Assembly (NCBI RefSeq): GCF_018138385.1
Contig: NZ_JAGSIE010000025.1
Location: 1-59,102 of the forward strand
Source of the DNA: Allobacillus saliphilus
Lineage (GTDB): Bacteria; Bacillota; Bacilli; Bacillales; Alkalibacillaceae
Length of the DNA: 59,102 bases
Direction: 5' to 3'
The notes beneath the pieces are model-generated. The model saw only the letters and a list, made by a program, of their open reading frames with translations. It made no database searches and was not told the origin of the DNA. Made by a program: the position numbers and the translations under genes. Within the stretch, counting starts at the first letter, position 1. Every line of letters starts with the position of its first letter. Of the stretch, positions 25,615 to 34,562 are shown piece by piece.

Positions 25615-26649
25615 TTATACCTGGTGAAATTGCTTCAAGAATCTGACGTCGTTCGTATAGAAATGACGAATGTCTTCAATGCCGTACTTTAACATCGCGA
25701 TTCGTTCTGGCCCCATTCCAAATGCGAAGCCGGTATATTTTTTGGAGTCAAAACCAGCCATTTCCAAAACATTTGGGTGGACGAGTCCTGCACCTAAAAT
25801 TTCAATCCAGCCAGTATGTTTACAAACGGAACATCCGTCTCCGTTACAAACTTTACAAGAGATGTCCATTTCAACGGATGGTTCAGTGAACGGGAAGAAA
25901 CTCGGACGCAGACGAATTTCACGATCTTCACCAAATAAATGTTTTGCAAGTACATTCAATGTTCCTTTTAAATCACTCATCGTAATATGTTCATCCACAT
26001 AGAGTCCCTCGATTTGCGTGAACTGGTGGGAGTGTGTCGCATCATCCGTATCACGGCGATACACTTTTCCAGGACAAATAATTTTAACGGGCCCTCTTCC
26101 TTCATGTGCGTTCAATGTCCGCGCTTGAACCGGCGAAGTATGTGTACGCATCAACAGCTCTTCTGTAATATAAAGCGAATCCTGCATATCACGAGCTGGA
26201 TGACCTTTTGGTAAGTTTAACGCTTCAAAGTTATAATAATCCGTTTCAACTTCCGGTCCTTCTGCTACTTCATATCCCATACCGATAAATAAATCTTCAA
26301 TGTCGCGAATAGTTTTCATAAGTATATGAGGTCCACCAGTATGTGTCGGTCGACCTGGAAGTGTGACATCAATCGTCTCTGCTTTCAGTTGCTCTTCAAT
26401 CGCTTGTTTTTCCAGTAAAGCCGCTTTTTCCTCGATCGATTCGGTAATCTGATCACGCACTTCATTGGCGAGCTGGCCAATAACAGGACGCTCCTCTTTC
26501 GATAATTTCCCCATCCCTTTGAGAACTTCTGTAATTTTTCCTTTTTTACCTAAAAACTGAACACGGACGTCTTGCAAAGATTTTTGCGTATCGGCCGCTT
26601 CAATTTCAGTTATCGCTTCTTGTTTAATGCTCTGTAGACGCTCTTTCAT
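25615..26649 (-). CDS. pheS: Phenylalanine-tRNA ligase alpha subunit
   Basis: A 344-aa catalytic subunit. An N-terminal coiled coil (1-85) is followed by the class II core with the motif-2 region [39 protein letters not shown] and the motif-3 stretch [17 protein letters not shown]. It is first in pheST. A tRNA-Phe-sensing T-box with specifier UUC precedes it, so expression rises when charged tRNA-Phe is scarce. Confidence 0.97.
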   Translation of the reverse strand: MKERLQSIKQEAITEIEAADTQKSLQDVRVQFLGKKGKITEVLKGMGKLSKEERPVIGQLANEVRDQITESIEEKAALLEKQAIEEQLKAETIDVTLPGRPTHTGGPHILMKTIRDIEDLFIGMGYEVAEGPEVETDYYNFEALNLPKGHPARDMQDSLYITEELLMRTHTSPVQARTLNAHEGRGPVKIICPGKVYRRDTDDATHSHQFTQIEGLYVDEHITMSDLKGTLNVLAKHLFGEDREIRLRPSFFPFTEPSVEMDISCKVCNGDGCSVCKHTGWIEILGAGLVHPNVLEMAGFDSKKYTGFAFGMGPERIAMLKYGIEDIRHFYTNDVRFLKQFHQV

Positions 26650-26689
26650 TTATATCCTCCTTTTAGTCAACAATCGCTTTCCTCAAGCA

Positions 26690-26949
26690 AAATAAAAAAA
26701 CTCCTCCCTGTAAATAAGGGACGAGTTGATTTCCGTGTTACCACCCTCGTTGATTTGCTTCATCTTAATGCAAACCCACTTCATTGAATAACGGATCAAG
26801 GACCCGGACACCTCTGTGTCAGCTCCAGAGTGAAATTCGTACAATCCCATCGATTGGAGTATTTTCAGTCCAGGATACTCCATCCCTTTCAATCGATGAT
26901 CGGGTATTGCCTACTTGGCTCCTTCAACGCTTTTATAACGATTTAATCT
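26690..26949 (-). promoter_or_regulatory. T-box leader of pheST (Phe specifier UUC)
   Basis: On the minus strand the leader shows the T-box sequence AGGGTGGTAACACGG (26733-26747), a terminator stem AACTCGTCCCT / AGGGAGGAGTT followed by TTTTTTT (26694-26728), and a stem I with specifier codon TTC at 26832-26834 in the context GAATTTCAC. The specifier agrees with the downstream genes. Confidence 0.92.
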
Positions 26950-26955
26950 CCAATT

Positions 26956-26984
26956 ATTATAGATAATTTTCATTATTATATCAA
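26956..26984 (-). promoter_or_regulatory. Sigma-A promoter of pheST
   Basis: The minus strand has TTGATA, 17 nt, then TATAAT. The -35 overlaps the stop codon of the methyltransferase gene. Confidence 0.8.
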
Positions 26985-27718
26985 GTGACATATCGAAAAT
27001 GATATAAAATCACACTGGCAGCAATCCCAACATTAAGAGACTCCGCCTTTGATTCTTGTGGAATATAAATGGTCTCATCACATCGTTCAAGTAATGATGA
27101 TTGCACGCCCATCCCTTCATTTCCTAAAATAATCGCGAACGCTTCAGGCGGTTTAATCTCAGGTAACGCTTTCGCTTGCTCGTCTAAGGCTGTTCCATAA
27201 ACAGCGATTTCTCGCTTGTTTAGCCATTCACCTAAGTCGGATTGAAGGACAGGCAAATGAAACAGTGCACCTTGTGTCGCACGAACGACTTTCTCATTAT
27301 ATAAATCAACGGTACCCTTGCCTAAAATAATGGCCTCCACACCGAAAGCCAAACCGCTTCGAATGATTGTACCTACATTGCCTGGATCTTGTATTTGATC
27401 GAGCATTAACACACGTTGAGGTTGATTGACCTTCCATTCTTTTTGGCGAACGACTGCTGCGATACCTTGTGGTGTTTCTGTTTGAGATATCTCCTTCATA
27501 ACTGGTGAGCTCACCAACTCAATCGGTAAAGTGTTCCACTCATCAAAAACATCTATGCCTTCTTCCACAATTAATGTATCGATCGTCCAATCACTTTTTA
27601 TCGCTTCTTCGACTAAGTGCCAGCCTTCCACTAAAAAGAGACCTTCCCGATCACGATGTTTTTTCTGACTTAATTTTTTCCATGCTTTGACACGTTGATT
27701 TTGTTTCGACTCAATCAT
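26981..27718 (-). CDS. TrmH/SpoU-family RNA methyltransferase (YsgA-like)
   Basis: A 245-aa RNA 2'-O-methyltransferase. The N-terminal substrate-binding part (LFLVEGWHLVEEAI) is followed by the SPOUT knot with motif 1 DQIQDPGNVGTIIRSGLAFG, motif 2 AIILGNEGMGV and motif 3 IPQESKAESLNVGIAASVILY. It uses S-adenosylmethionine; whether the target is tRNA or rRNA cannot be told. It matches B. subtilis ysgA in place, next to pheS and divergent from sspI. No terminator separates it from the pheST promoter. Confidence 0.9.
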   Translation of the reverse strand: MIESKQNQRVKAWKKLSQKKHRDREGLFLVEGWHLVEEAIKSDWTIDTLIVEEGIDVFDEWNTLPIELVSSPVMKEISQTETPQGIAAVVRQKEWKVNQPQRVLMLDQIQDPGNVGTIIRSGLAFGVEAIILGKGTVDLYNEKVVRATQGALFHLPVLQSDLGEWLNKREIAVYGTALDEQAKALPEIKPPEAFAIILGNEGMGVQSSLLERCDETIYIPQESKAESLNVGIAASVILYHFRYVT

Positions 27719-27744
27719 GTTTTATACACCTCACACATTTCCTA

Positions 27745-27775
27745 TACATAGTTTAAAAGTCTTTTGGCCAAACTA
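27745..27775 (+). promoter_or_regulatory. Possible sigma-G promoter of sspI
   Basis: CAAACTA, close to the sigma-G -10 (CATNCTA), lies 18 nt after TACATA and 28 nt before sspI. Both boxes are imperfect. Confidence 0.4.
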
Positions 27776-27803
27776 CAACAAAATTCAATTATGAGGTGAG
27801 CTT

Positions 27804-28016
27804 ATGGATTTAAATTTACGTAAAGCAATTAAAAACAATATTGCAGGCAATAATGAGGAACAGCTTGAAGCAACAATTGTAGATGCTGTCGAAAGCGGTG
27901 AAGAGAAAATGCTGCCAGGTCTTGGTGTGCTTTTTGAAATGCTTTGGCAAGGCTCCAACGAAAAGGACAAGAAGTATGTATTGGATATTTTAGAGCAAGA
28001 AACGAATCAGCTTTAA
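27804..28016 (+). CDS. sspI: Small acid-soluble spore protein I
   Basis: A 70-aa minor SASP found in the core of dormant spores. The sequence closely follows B. subtilis SspI, including [26 protein letters not shown] and [14 protein letters not shown]. It shows that the organism makes endospores. A GAGGTGAG site lies 5-6 nt upstream. It is divergent from the methyltransferase gene, as in B. subtilis, and probably depends on sigma-G in the forespore. Confidence 0.95.
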   Translation: MDLNLRKAIKNNIAGNNEEQLEATIVDAVESGEEKMLPGLGVLFEMLWQGSNEKDKKYVLDILEQETNQL

Positions 28017-28030
28017 GGATAGCTATTGAG

Positions 28031-28260
28031 AGGAAGCTCCAATATTAATGACGCGAAACTCAGCATTAATATTAGCGACTCTTACATTTATTTGACGAGC
28101 TTCAACGTTCTTATAACGAACTTCAACATTCATTTATCCAGCTTCAACATTACTTCATGAAGCTTCAATGTTAATTCGCATGGCTTCAACATTAATTTTC
28201 AAATCATCAACATTAAATCACTGATCTTCAACATTAATTTTCGAAGCTTTAACATTAATG
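28031..28260. repeat. 21-bp tandem repeat array D
   Basis: Eleven successive units keep an exact 21-bp step. The core CTTCAACATTAAT recurs at 28040, 28061, 28082, 28103, 28124, 28145, 28166, 28187, 28208, 28229 and 28250 (position of the CAACATT-like word), with about 8 variable bases between. The reverse complement of the core, ATTAATGTTGAAG, matches that of the array at 32.9 kb at 10 of 13 bases. It fills the gap between convergent sspI and ysdC. Confidence 0.93.
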
Positions 28261-28291
28261 TGAAAACACTCATTCTACTACCTCAATGGTA

Positions 28292-28332
28292 AATAAAAGA
28301 GCAATCCTTAAGATAAGGATTGCTCTATTTTA
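28292..28332. terminator. Terminator of ysdC, possibly two-way
   Basis: A perfect stem AGAGCAATCCTTA/TAAGGATTGCTCT has TTTTATTT on the minus side and ATTTTAATTT on the plus side. Confidence 0.85.
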
Positions 28333-28334
28333 AT

Positions 28335-29417
28335 TTAGTTAAATGTCAATTTTTCAACTGTTTCACGGTCCATCTTCTTGATGACCGCAACGAGTAGCTT
28401 CACAAGGTTATCAAAATCATCGTAATGAAGCATTGCTGCATGGGAATGGATATAGCGCGTTGGTACAGTAATGGACAACGAAGGAACACCATTCGCAGTC
28501 AAATGGATTGAACCTGAGTCCGTACCGCCACCTGCCATGGAATCATATTGGAATGGAATGTCGTTTTCTTCTGCAGTTTCAACAACGAAGTCACGTACGC
28601 CTTTATGAGAAACCATGGATGCATCATATAAAATAATTTGTGGCCCCTCACCCATTTTTGCTGCAGCATCTTTATCAGAAACTCCTGGCATGTCTCCAGC
28701 GATACCGACGTCCACACCAAAACCGATGTCCGGCTTGATCGCATGTGCACTTGTTTTCGCACCGCGTAGACCGATTTCTTCTTGAATCGTTCCAACACCA
28801 TAAACGACGTTTGGATGCTGTTCATCTTTCAAACGTTTCAAAACTTCGATTGCAATGGCACAGCCAATACGGTTGTCCCAAGCTTTTGCAAGCAATAATT
28901 TTTCATTGTTCATTTGTGTAAATTCAAAATATGGAACGACAGAATCTCCTGGACGAACACCGAATTCCTCTGCTTCTTCTTTACTAGCAGCACCGATATC
29001 GATAAACATATCTTTTATATCAACTGGCTTTTTTCGCTGTTCAGCAGACAGAATATGAGGTGGTTGAGAGCCAACGACTCCTGTTACGTCACCTTTTTTC
29101 GTCATGATCGTTACACGCTGTGCTAGCATGACTTGGCTCCACCAGCCACCGACAGTTTGGAAGTAAAGGAAACCATTATCGTCGATGCGCGTAATCATAA
29201 AACCAATCTCATCCAAGTGACCTGCAACCATAATTTTTGGACCATTTTCATCGCCTGTTTTCTTGGCAATCAAACTTCCTAAATGATCTGTTGTCACTTC
29301 GTCCGCATATGGAGCTATGTATTTCTCCATGACTTCACGAGGTTCTTTCTCGTTTCCTGGGATACCTTTTGCATCTGTTAAATCTTTTAACATCTGCATA
29401 TTGTCTTTTTGTGTCAT
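28335..29417 (-). CDS. ysdC: M42-family glutamyl aminopeptidase (YsdC)
   Basis: A 360-aa cytosolic metallo-aminopeptidase of the FrvX/M42 type, which forms large tetrahedral shells. Metal and catalytic residues are seen in [36 protein letters not shown]-like [26 protein letters not shown] and the C-terminal [11 protein letters not shown]. Length is typical. It corresponds to B. subtilis ysdC, which lies between sspI and rplT. The older label 'endoglucanase' for such genes is misleading. Confidence 0.93.
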   Translation of the reverse strand: MTQKDNMQMLKDLTDAKGIPGNEKEPREVMEKYIAPYADEVTTDHLGSLIAKKTGDENGPKIMVAGHLDEIGFMITRIDDNGFLYFQTVGGWWSQVMLAQRVTIMTKKGDVTGVVGSQPPHILSAEQRKKPVDIKDMFIDIGAASKEEAEEFGVRPGDSVVPYFEFTQMNNEKLLLAKAWDNRIGCAIAIEVLKRLKDEQHPNVVYGVGTIQEEIGLRGAKTSAHAIKPDIGFGVDVGIAGDMPGVSDKDAAAKMGEGPQIILYDASMVSHKGVRDFVVETAEENDIPFQYDSMAGGGTDSGSIHLTANGVPSLSITVPTRYIHSHAAMLHYDDFDNLVKLLVAVIKKMDRETVEKLTFN

Positions 29418-29487
29418 TTTTGAATCCTCCTTATTTTCTGACTAACCCGTTTTTAATTATAACGCTAATCGTTTTCGAGGACAAAAG

Positions 29488-29970
29488 TTAGTACCCCGTT
29501 TTTTGCCTTTCATGATTTACTTCGTTTTTATCTTGATAAGCTCGAAAAATATCCGTTTCATTGAAGCCTAAAGTGTCGCCTAAACTTAAATAATCGGACA
29601 GTAATTGATGATAAAGTGTTTCGCTCGGATTTGATTTATACTGAACAATCCCTTCATAAATGACATGAAATTGCTCCGTTAATGATTTTGTCGATGGTTT
29701 TATCGTTGGCTGGATTGTATATGTACGATCTAATCCAATCGATATGAGAAAATGAATTCCATCTACATACTCTTCTAAAATATCTTGTCGGTCATTCGGT
29801 CCTTTCTCGCTCCAATACTTAAAGCACCTTGTTTCATTTGCCAATTCGCCCACTTCAACCAAAAGTGCAAGTAGTTTTTCGTCTTTTACTTCAGCGCGTG
29901 TTCGATTAATTTTATCCATAATTCGGTCGTCTAACACTTTTTGCATATCCATAATCATATTCCAATCCAT
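29488..29970 (-). CDS. Dimeric dUTP diphosphatase (dUTPase_2, MazG-like)
   Basis: A 160-aa all-alpha dUTPase-type protein. Mg-binding motifs are EVGELANE (about 39-46) and EEYVDGIHF (66-74), with FKYWS between them, as in dimeric dUTPases of phage and Firmicutes. It would hydrolyse dUTP to dUMP and keep uracil out of DNA. The start is the ATG at 29970, 7 nt after GGAGG. It stands alone between ysdC and the TVP38-like gene. Confidence 0.87.
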   Translation of the reverse strand: MDWNMIMDMQKVLDDRIMDKINRTRAEVKDEKLLALLVEVGELANETRCFKYWSEKGPNDRQDILEEYVDGIHFLISIGLDRTYTIQPTIKPSTKSLTEQFHVIYEGIVQYKSNPSETLYHQLLSDYLSLGDTLGFNETDIFRAYQDKNEVNHERQKTGY

Positions 29971-30029
29971 CAAAAAACCTCCTCTGTTAGTTAGTATAAC
30001 AAAGAAGGTTTAGCCTCCACATAGAAAAA

Positions 30030-30611
30030 TTAATTTTCTAGTCGTTCTACCGCAAAGAAATCTTCCCATTTTAAAATGATTTCTTTGCGACGAATCAAAT
30101 ACATCAAAACTAATATCAATAATAAAAACAATATCAGGTGAACGACTCCTAATGATTGAAACCATTGGCCAAATGTTGTGTATACAAAGGCTAACGGCAG
30201 ATTGGAAATGATCGACATTCTCGCGTACTCTTTGAAATTGCGGGTCATTTCAATCAGAATCAATGATATTAAATGAAAGTGAATAAATGGTGTGATCCGT
30301 AACAAAACGACTTGTGGCATGTTTAGTTGTCGATGTTTGCCAAACATTTTTTCTTTGAGCCTTTCAAATCGTTTAAATAAGCTCGGTGTTTGCTGAACAA
30401 ACATATAAAAAAGAAGACTAGAAAGTGTGACACCAATCAATGAATAGACAACCCCATACGTCATCCCAAACAACAATCCACCCGTTATACATATGAATGC
30501 AACCGGAATAAATAGAAAAGGACGGATAATATGAAATGCAATAAACAAAACTGGCGCAAGCATCTGGTGGGAGTCAATTGACTGTTGGATCCAACCGATA
30601 ACACCCTCCAT
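30030..30611 (-). CDS. TVP38/TMEM64 (VTT-domain) membrane protein
   Basis: A 193-aa protein with five or six hydrophobic segments. The VTT/DedA-like region is visible as FIPVAFICITGGLLFGMTYGVVYSLIGVTLSS followed by an amphipathic stretch and VVLLRITPFIHFHLISL (the family usually has R-x-x-P-x-x-P here). Related proteins scramble lipids in membranes; no bacterial role can be assigned from sequence. It takes a place comparable to ysdB in B. subtilis but is not the same protein. Confidence 0.8.
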   Translation of the reverse strand: MEGVIGWIQQSIDSHQMLAPVLFIAFHIIRPFLFIPVAFICITGGLLFGMTYGVVYSLIGVTLSSLLFYMFVQQTPSLFKRFERLKEKMFGKHRQLNMPQVVLLRITPFIHFHLISLILIEMTRNFKEYARMSIISNLPLAFVYTTFGQWFQSLGVVHLILFLLLILVLMYLIRRKEIILKWEDFFAVERLEN

Positions 30612-30685
30612 GGCAGTCTCCTTTCAAATAGGCTTACTAAAGGATATGACAATAGACGAGCCTTTATGACAAGGTGACGAAAAGC

Positions 30686-30940
30686 TTAGCCCCATAAAAA
30701 GACTGCAGCCCATACCAATGTAATCAACGGTAGCCCAAAAGCAAATTGGATATGTTTTGTTTTATGACGAAAAACATTCATACCAGCCCAAGCACCGAGC
30801 GCGCCTCCCGAAAGAGCAATCGCCCAAATCCGCGATTCTGGAATGCGGTACTGTTGTCTACGGGCTTTTCGTTTATCCCACCCCATAACTGCAAATCCGA
30901 TTATATTGATCATGACCAACCAGCTAGTTAATAAATACAT
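30686..30940 (-). CDS. DUF1294 membrane protein (YsdA-like)
   Basis: An 84-aa protein with two or three hydrophobic helices. The DUF1294 signature is MGWDKRKARRQQYRIPE, then LSGGALGAWAGMNVFRHKTKH. It matches the place of B. subtilis ysdA, upstream of rplT. Function is unknown. An Arg/Lys-rich loop follows the first helix. Confidence 0.88.
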   Translation of the reverse strand: MYLLTSWLVMINIIGFAVMGWDKRKARRQQYRIPESRIWAIALSGGALGAWAGMNVFRHKTKHIQFAFGLPLITLVWAAVFLWG

Positions 30941-31044
30941 ACAATGCCTCTTTCTTATAAATGTTTATTGATTGATTATAATTTACTTTGGGAATAAAAG
31001 AAATTACATTGATATAGATTTCAATTAACTATCGAGCTTAGCCA

Positions 31045-31075
31045 CAAAAAACCCCAACGAGCTTACGCTGGGGTT
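31045..31075 (-). terminator. Terminator of the acyl-CoA synthetase gene
   Basis: The minus-strand stem AACCCCAGCG/GTTGGGGTT is followed by TTTTTT. Confidence 0.85.
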
Positions 31076-31083
31076 AAGCATTC

Positions 31084-32700
31084 TTATTGTTCCTGTAAAT
31101 AATAATCGGAAAGCTGATCTCGTAATGCTCGTTTCAAAAACTTGCCGACGGATGTTTTAGGAATTTCATCGACAAAAACGATGTCATCCGGGAGCCACCA
31201 TTTCACAAACATTGGTTTGATGAACTCGAATAACTCCTCTTTTGTTACATCCGATCCTTCTTTTAATACGACAACGCCAAGCGGTCTTTCTTGCCACTTT
31301 TCATGAGGGATACCAATTACACTCGCTTCAGCAACGGCTTCGTGAGCCATCAAACCATTTTCAAGTGCAACGGTTGAAATCCATTCTCCACCACTTTTAA
31401 CCAAGTCCTTCGTTCGGTCCACAACTTGTATAAAGCCATCTTCATCAATTGTTGCTATATCGCCTGTATATAACCAACCATCCTTAACGGACTCAGCTGT
31501 TTTATCCGGTGCATTATAATACTGGTCTGTAATCCAAGGTCCACGAATGGTCAACTCGCCCATTGTTTCACCATCTGCAGGTACTTCACCGTCTTCATTA
31601 ACGACTTTCACTTCGAGGCCTGGTACAACACGACCTTGTGTTGCTTTTATATTCAACTGCTCTTCACGGCTTAATTCCTTATGTTTGCTGAGTGGTCTGG
31701 AAAGTGTAGCGACAGGACTTGTTTCTGTCATGCCATATGCGTGAATAAAAGGAATATTAAAACGATCTTCATATAGTGCAATCAGGCTTTTCGGTGCAGC
31801 GGACCCTCCACATATGACGGCTTTTAAGCTCGATGTATCATAGTCCCCTTGCTCCAATGCTTGAGCGACACCTAACCAGATTGTTGGCACTCCAGCTGAC
31901 ATTGTCACTTTTTCTTGCTCGATTAATTCAAGAATCAATTGTGGGGTAACATTCGGTCCTGGTAACACCTGTTTTGTACCAAACCATGTAGCTGCATATG
32001 GGAATCCCCAGGCATTTACGTGAAACATTGGTACAAGTGGCAACGATACATCTTCTTCTTGTACACCTGTCGTTTCTGCAAGCCCTAACGCCATAGAATG
32101 TAAAAACGTACTTCGATGTGTGTAGATAACACCTTTTGGTTTTCCTGTTGTCGCAGATGTATAACACATACCTGCCGGATCATTTTCTTGTATGTTTTCT
32201 GGATATTGATAAGTGGGATTACCTTGTTCAATAAGTGATTCATAGAGATAAACAGAAGGGAGGGATGTTTCCGGGATGTTTTCTTCGTCCGTCATTAAGA
32301 TGACGTGCTGGACTGAAGGGATTTCATCTTTAATCGCTTCAATTAAACCAATAAACTGTGCATCGATAAGCAACACTTTATCTTCAGCATCATTAATGAC
32401 GTAAATTAAGTGCTCCTGTGGTAATCGGAAATTAATCGTATGCAATACAGCATTCATATTTGGAACCGCAAAATAAGCTTCTAAATGTCGATGATGATTC
32501 CAACCTAGCGTCCCAATTCGATCGCCTTTTTTTATGCCAAGTGCCTCTAATGAATCAGATAAAGATCTGCACCGTTGTCCAATTTCTTTGTAATTTAATC
32601 GATGAACCTTTAAATCCGTCCTAGACACAACCTCTTTTTGCGAAAAGTATTTCTCAGCTCGTTCTAGCATTTGAGTCGTCGTCAACTGAAAGTTATTCAT
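31084..32700 (-). CDS. Fatty-acyl-CoA synthetase (second ANL ligase)
   Basis: A 538-aa acyl-adenylate-forming enzyme. It has the P-loop YTSATTGKPKG (about 181-191), the adenine motif IHAYGMTETSPVA, GWLYTGDIATIDEDGF with DRTKDLVKSGGEWIS, and the C-terminal Lys in KTSVGKFLKRALRD. It is more like medium/long-chain fatty-acid ligases of the 'AMP-dependent synthetase' type than lcfA. It has its own promoter and no FadR box. It is absent from this place in B. subtilis, so it is an insertion between ysdA and rplT. Confidence 0.9.
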   Translation of the reverse strand: MNNFQLTTTQMLERAEKYFSQKEVVSRTDLKVHRLNYKEIGQRCRSLSDSLEALGIKKGDRIGTLGWNHHRHLEAYFAVPNMNAVLHTINFRLPQEHLIYVINDAEDKVLLIDAQFIGLIEAIKDEIPSVQHVILMTDEENIPETSLPSVYLYESLIEQGNPTYQYPENIQENDPAGMCYTSATTGKPKGVIYTHRSTFLHSMALGLAETTGVQEEDVSLPLVPMFHVNAWGFPYAATWFGTKQVLPGPNVTPQLILELIEQEKVTMSAGVPTIWLGVAQALEQGDYDTSSLKAVICGGSAAPKSLIALYEDRFNIPFIHAYGMTETSPVATLSRPLSKHKELSREEQLNIKATQGRVVPGLEVKVVNEDGEVPADGETMGELTIRGPWITDQYYNAPDKTAESVKDGWLYTGDIATIDEDGFIQVVDRTKDLVKSGGEWISTVALENGLMAHEAVAEASVIGIPHEKWQERPLGVVVLKEGSDVTKEELFEFIKPMFVKWWLPDDIVFVDEIPKTSVGKFLKRALRDQLSDYYLQEQ

Positions 32701-32751
32701 AACTACTCCTCCTTTTTTAAATTATGTAGAACTCTTGATAGTATATCTTTA

Positions 32752-32780
32752 AATTTAAATTATTATGATAATTTTGTCAA
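32752..32780 (-). promoter_or_regulatory. Sigma-A promoter of the acyl-CoA synthetase gene
   Basis: The minus strand has a perfect TTGACA, 17 nt, then TAAATT, about 50 nt upstream of the ATG. Confidence 0.65.
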
Positions 32781-32873
32781 TTACTAGATGACTCAATAAT
32801 TAAGCGCTTGATCACTAAAAGGATAAAACATGTCCATTAGATTACTGATCCGATAATTATGTCGAGGTTTTAT

Positions 32874-33048
32874 TTGTTAACACTGAAGGTTTGCGTATTA
32901 ACACTGAAGGTTTGAAAATAAACACTGAAGCTTCACTAATTAACGCTGAAGCTTCGCGGATAAACCCTGAAGATCTTCAAATTAACACTGAAGCATTTCG
33001 ATTAAACACTGAAGACAGGATGTTTAACGCTGAAGGTCTGAAATAGAT
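32874..33048. repeat. 21-bp tandem repeat array E
   Basis: Eight units at an exact 21-bp step: CTGAAG occurs at 32883, 32904, 32925, 32946, 32967, 32988, 33009 and 33030. The conserved core is TTAACACTGAAG, followed by about 9 variable bases. It lies directly downstream of the rplT terminator. The core resembles the reverse complement of the core at 28.1 kb. Confidence 0.93.
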
Positions 33049-33057
33049 CCCGACATA

Positions 33058-33103
33058 TAAAAAACCTTGATTGATGAGTATTCTCTACTCACCAATCAAG
33101 GTT
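33058..33103 (-). terminator. infC-rpmI-rplT operon terminator
   Basis: The minus-strand stem AAACCTTGATTGGTGAGTA pairs with TACTCATCAATCAAGGTTT, followed by a T-run. Confidence 0.9.
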
Positions 33104-33114
33104 TCCTGGGTCTA

Positions 33115-33471
33115 TTATTTAAGTGCGTCTTTTGCTTGGTTAACAAGGTTTGTAAATCCTTGCTCGTCACTTACAGCTAGATCTGCTAACATTTTACGGT
33201 TAACTTCGATTCCTGCAAGTTTCAAACCGTGCATTAAACGGCTGTATGAAATGTCGTTCATACGCGCTGCCGCATTAATACGTGCGATCCAAAGCTTACG
33301 GAATTCACGTTTTTTCTGTCGACGGTCACGGTATGCATACTGACCTGATTTCATTACTTGTTGTTTTGCTGTTTTAAATAACGTTCTTTTCGAACCGTAA
33401 TATCCTTTTGCTAGTTTCAAAACGCGTTTGCGTCGTTGGCGTGTAACTGTTCCACCTTTAACACGTGCCAT
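33115..33471 (-). CDS. rplT: 50S ribosomal protein L20
   Basis: A 118-aa, strongly basic ribosomal protein that binds 23S rRNA early in assembly. It shows the family pattern [25 protein letters not shown], then [22 protein letters not shown]. In Bacillus, L20 represses its own operon by binding the infC leader. It is last of the operon, 37 bp after rpmI, and is followed by a strong terminator. Confidence 0.98.
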   Translation of the reverse strand: MARVKGGTVTRQRRKRVLKLAKGYYGSKRTLFKTAKQQVMKSGQYAYRDRRQKKREFRKLWIARINAAARMNDISYSRLMHGLKLAGIEVNRKMLADLAVSDEQGFTNLVNQAKDALK

Positions 33472-33508
33472 GGTAATTCCCTCCTATTTATATCAAATCG
33501 TATAGTTT

Positions 33509-33706
33509 TTATTTGTTTGGTAGCATTTTCTCTAAGCGACCTTCGTCACCTTTAGCAACGATTGCGCTTTTACGTAGTTTACGTTTTTGTTTCTGTGTTT
33601 TGTTTCCGAACATGTGGCTTGTAAACGCATGAGCGCGTTTAAATTTACCGGTACCTGTTCTTTTGAAACGTTTTTGTGCACCTTTATGGGTTTTCATTTT
33701 TGGCAT
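33509..33706 (-). CDS. rpmI: 50S ribosomal protein L35
   Basis: A 65-aa basic protein of the large subunit. The family sequence is clear: [20 protein letters not shown], then [23 protein letters not shown]. It lies between infC and rplT with short gaps. Confidence 0.98.
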   Translation of the reverse strand: MPKMKTHKGAQKRFKRTGTGKFKRAHAFTSHMFGNKTQKQKRKLRKSAIVAKGDEGRLEKMLPNK

Positions 33707-33735
33707 GATTATATCCTCCTTAATTTACGAACGAA

Positions 33736-34248
33736 TTATTTTTCTGCTTTAGGAGCAAGCATCATAAACATGCTGCGTCCTTCCATTTTAGGCTTTGATT
33801 CCGCGTTGCTGATATCATTGGTTTGTTCAGCGAATCGGTCGAGCACTTCACGACCTAATTCTTTGTGGGTAATCGCACGCCCACGGAAACGTACGCTAAC
33901 TTTGACTTTGTCACCTTTTCCAAGGAACTTGCGAGCATTACGTAATTTTGTATTGAAATCGTGTTCCTCAATTACTGGAGTCAGACGGATCTCTTTTACG
34001 TTAATAACCTTTTGGTTTTTACGTTGCTCTTTTTCTTTCTTTTGTTGTTCAAAGCGGTATTTTCCGTAATCCATAATACGAGCAACTGGTGGTTTTGCTT
34101 GTGGAGCAACCAACACGAGGTCTAGGTTCGCTTTTTCAGCGATCTCCAAGGCTTCGTTTCTGGATTTTACTCCTAATTGCTCACCATTGACATCAATCAA
34201 ACGTAGTTCCTTTGCTCGAATGGATTCATTCACAATATCTTTGCTAAT
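33736..34248 (-). CDS. infC: Translation initiation factor IF-3 (AUU start)
   Basis: A 170-aa factor that keeps 30S subunits free and checks start codons. The N-domain ([23 protein letters not shown]), linker helix and C-domain ([32 protein letters not shown]) are complete. I place the start at the ATT at 34248. The frame upstream of the GTG at 34233 reads ISKDIV, as in Geobacillus IF3 (ISKDFI), and a GGAGGT site lies 8 nt before the ATT. IF-3 discriminates against AUU, so this start allows self-limiting synthesis. Confidence 0.95.
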   Translation of the reverse strand: MSKDIVNESIRAKELRLIDVNGEQLGVKSRNEALEIAEKANLDLVLVAPQAKPPVARIMDYGKYRFEQQKKEKEQRKNQKVINVKEIRLTPVIEEHDFNTKLRNARKFLGKGDKVKVSVRFRGRAITHKELGREVLDRFAEQTNDISNAESKPKMEGRSMFMMLAPKAEK

Positions 34249-34330
34249 CGTTAGCCACCTCCATAATTTTTTAAATCAAGGCATTATCCGACAAGTGATT
34301 TCCTTCGAAAGTAGTTCAACCACTCTCAGG

Positions 34331-34515
34331 TAAAAATAAAAATGTGGGCACCTTGGCACCCACATTTAAACAGTTCGTTCTACTGAAGACTCAAAACGAG
34401 CCTTCTTCAACGGTTTTGGATCTGTTCAGACCTGTTAACTGCCCATTGCAGGCGTCAAGCAGGTGAGAAGCGGGTGCTTCTACTTGTCAGTCATGACCTT
34501 ATTCAATTCACCTTA
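34331..34515 (-). promoter_or_regulatory. L20-type leader and attenuator of the infC operon
   Basis: The transcript leader contains AGAAGCACCCGCTTCTCACC, the hairpin typical of the Bacillus L20 leader, and ends in a terminator with stem ATGTGGGTGCC/GGTGCCCACAT and TTTTTATTTTT (34331-34366). L20 bound to the leader would favour termination. Confidence 0.82.
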
Positions 34516-34518
34516 CCT

Positions 34519-34547
34519 AGTATATGCATGATCGCTATAATTGTCAA
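34519..34547 (-). promoter_or_regulatory. Sigma-A promoter of infC-rpmI-rplT
   Basis: The minus strand has a perfect TTGACA, 17 nt, then TATACT. Confidence 0.88.
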
Positions 34548-34562
34548 GTCATAGATTTAATC

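Noticed and set aside
26683-26892. 69-aa minus-strand ORF upstream of pheS
   Set aside because: It lies within the T-box leader.
32795-32825. cre-like palindrome around AAGCGCTT upstream of the second acyl-CoA ligase
   Set aside because: Only about 10 of 14 consensus positions fit, and the outer bases are wrong.
28031-33048. The 21-bp arrays as CRISPR
   Set aside because: The conserved core is only 12-13 bases and the variable part 8-9, far shorter than CRISPR repeats and spacers, and there are no cas genes.
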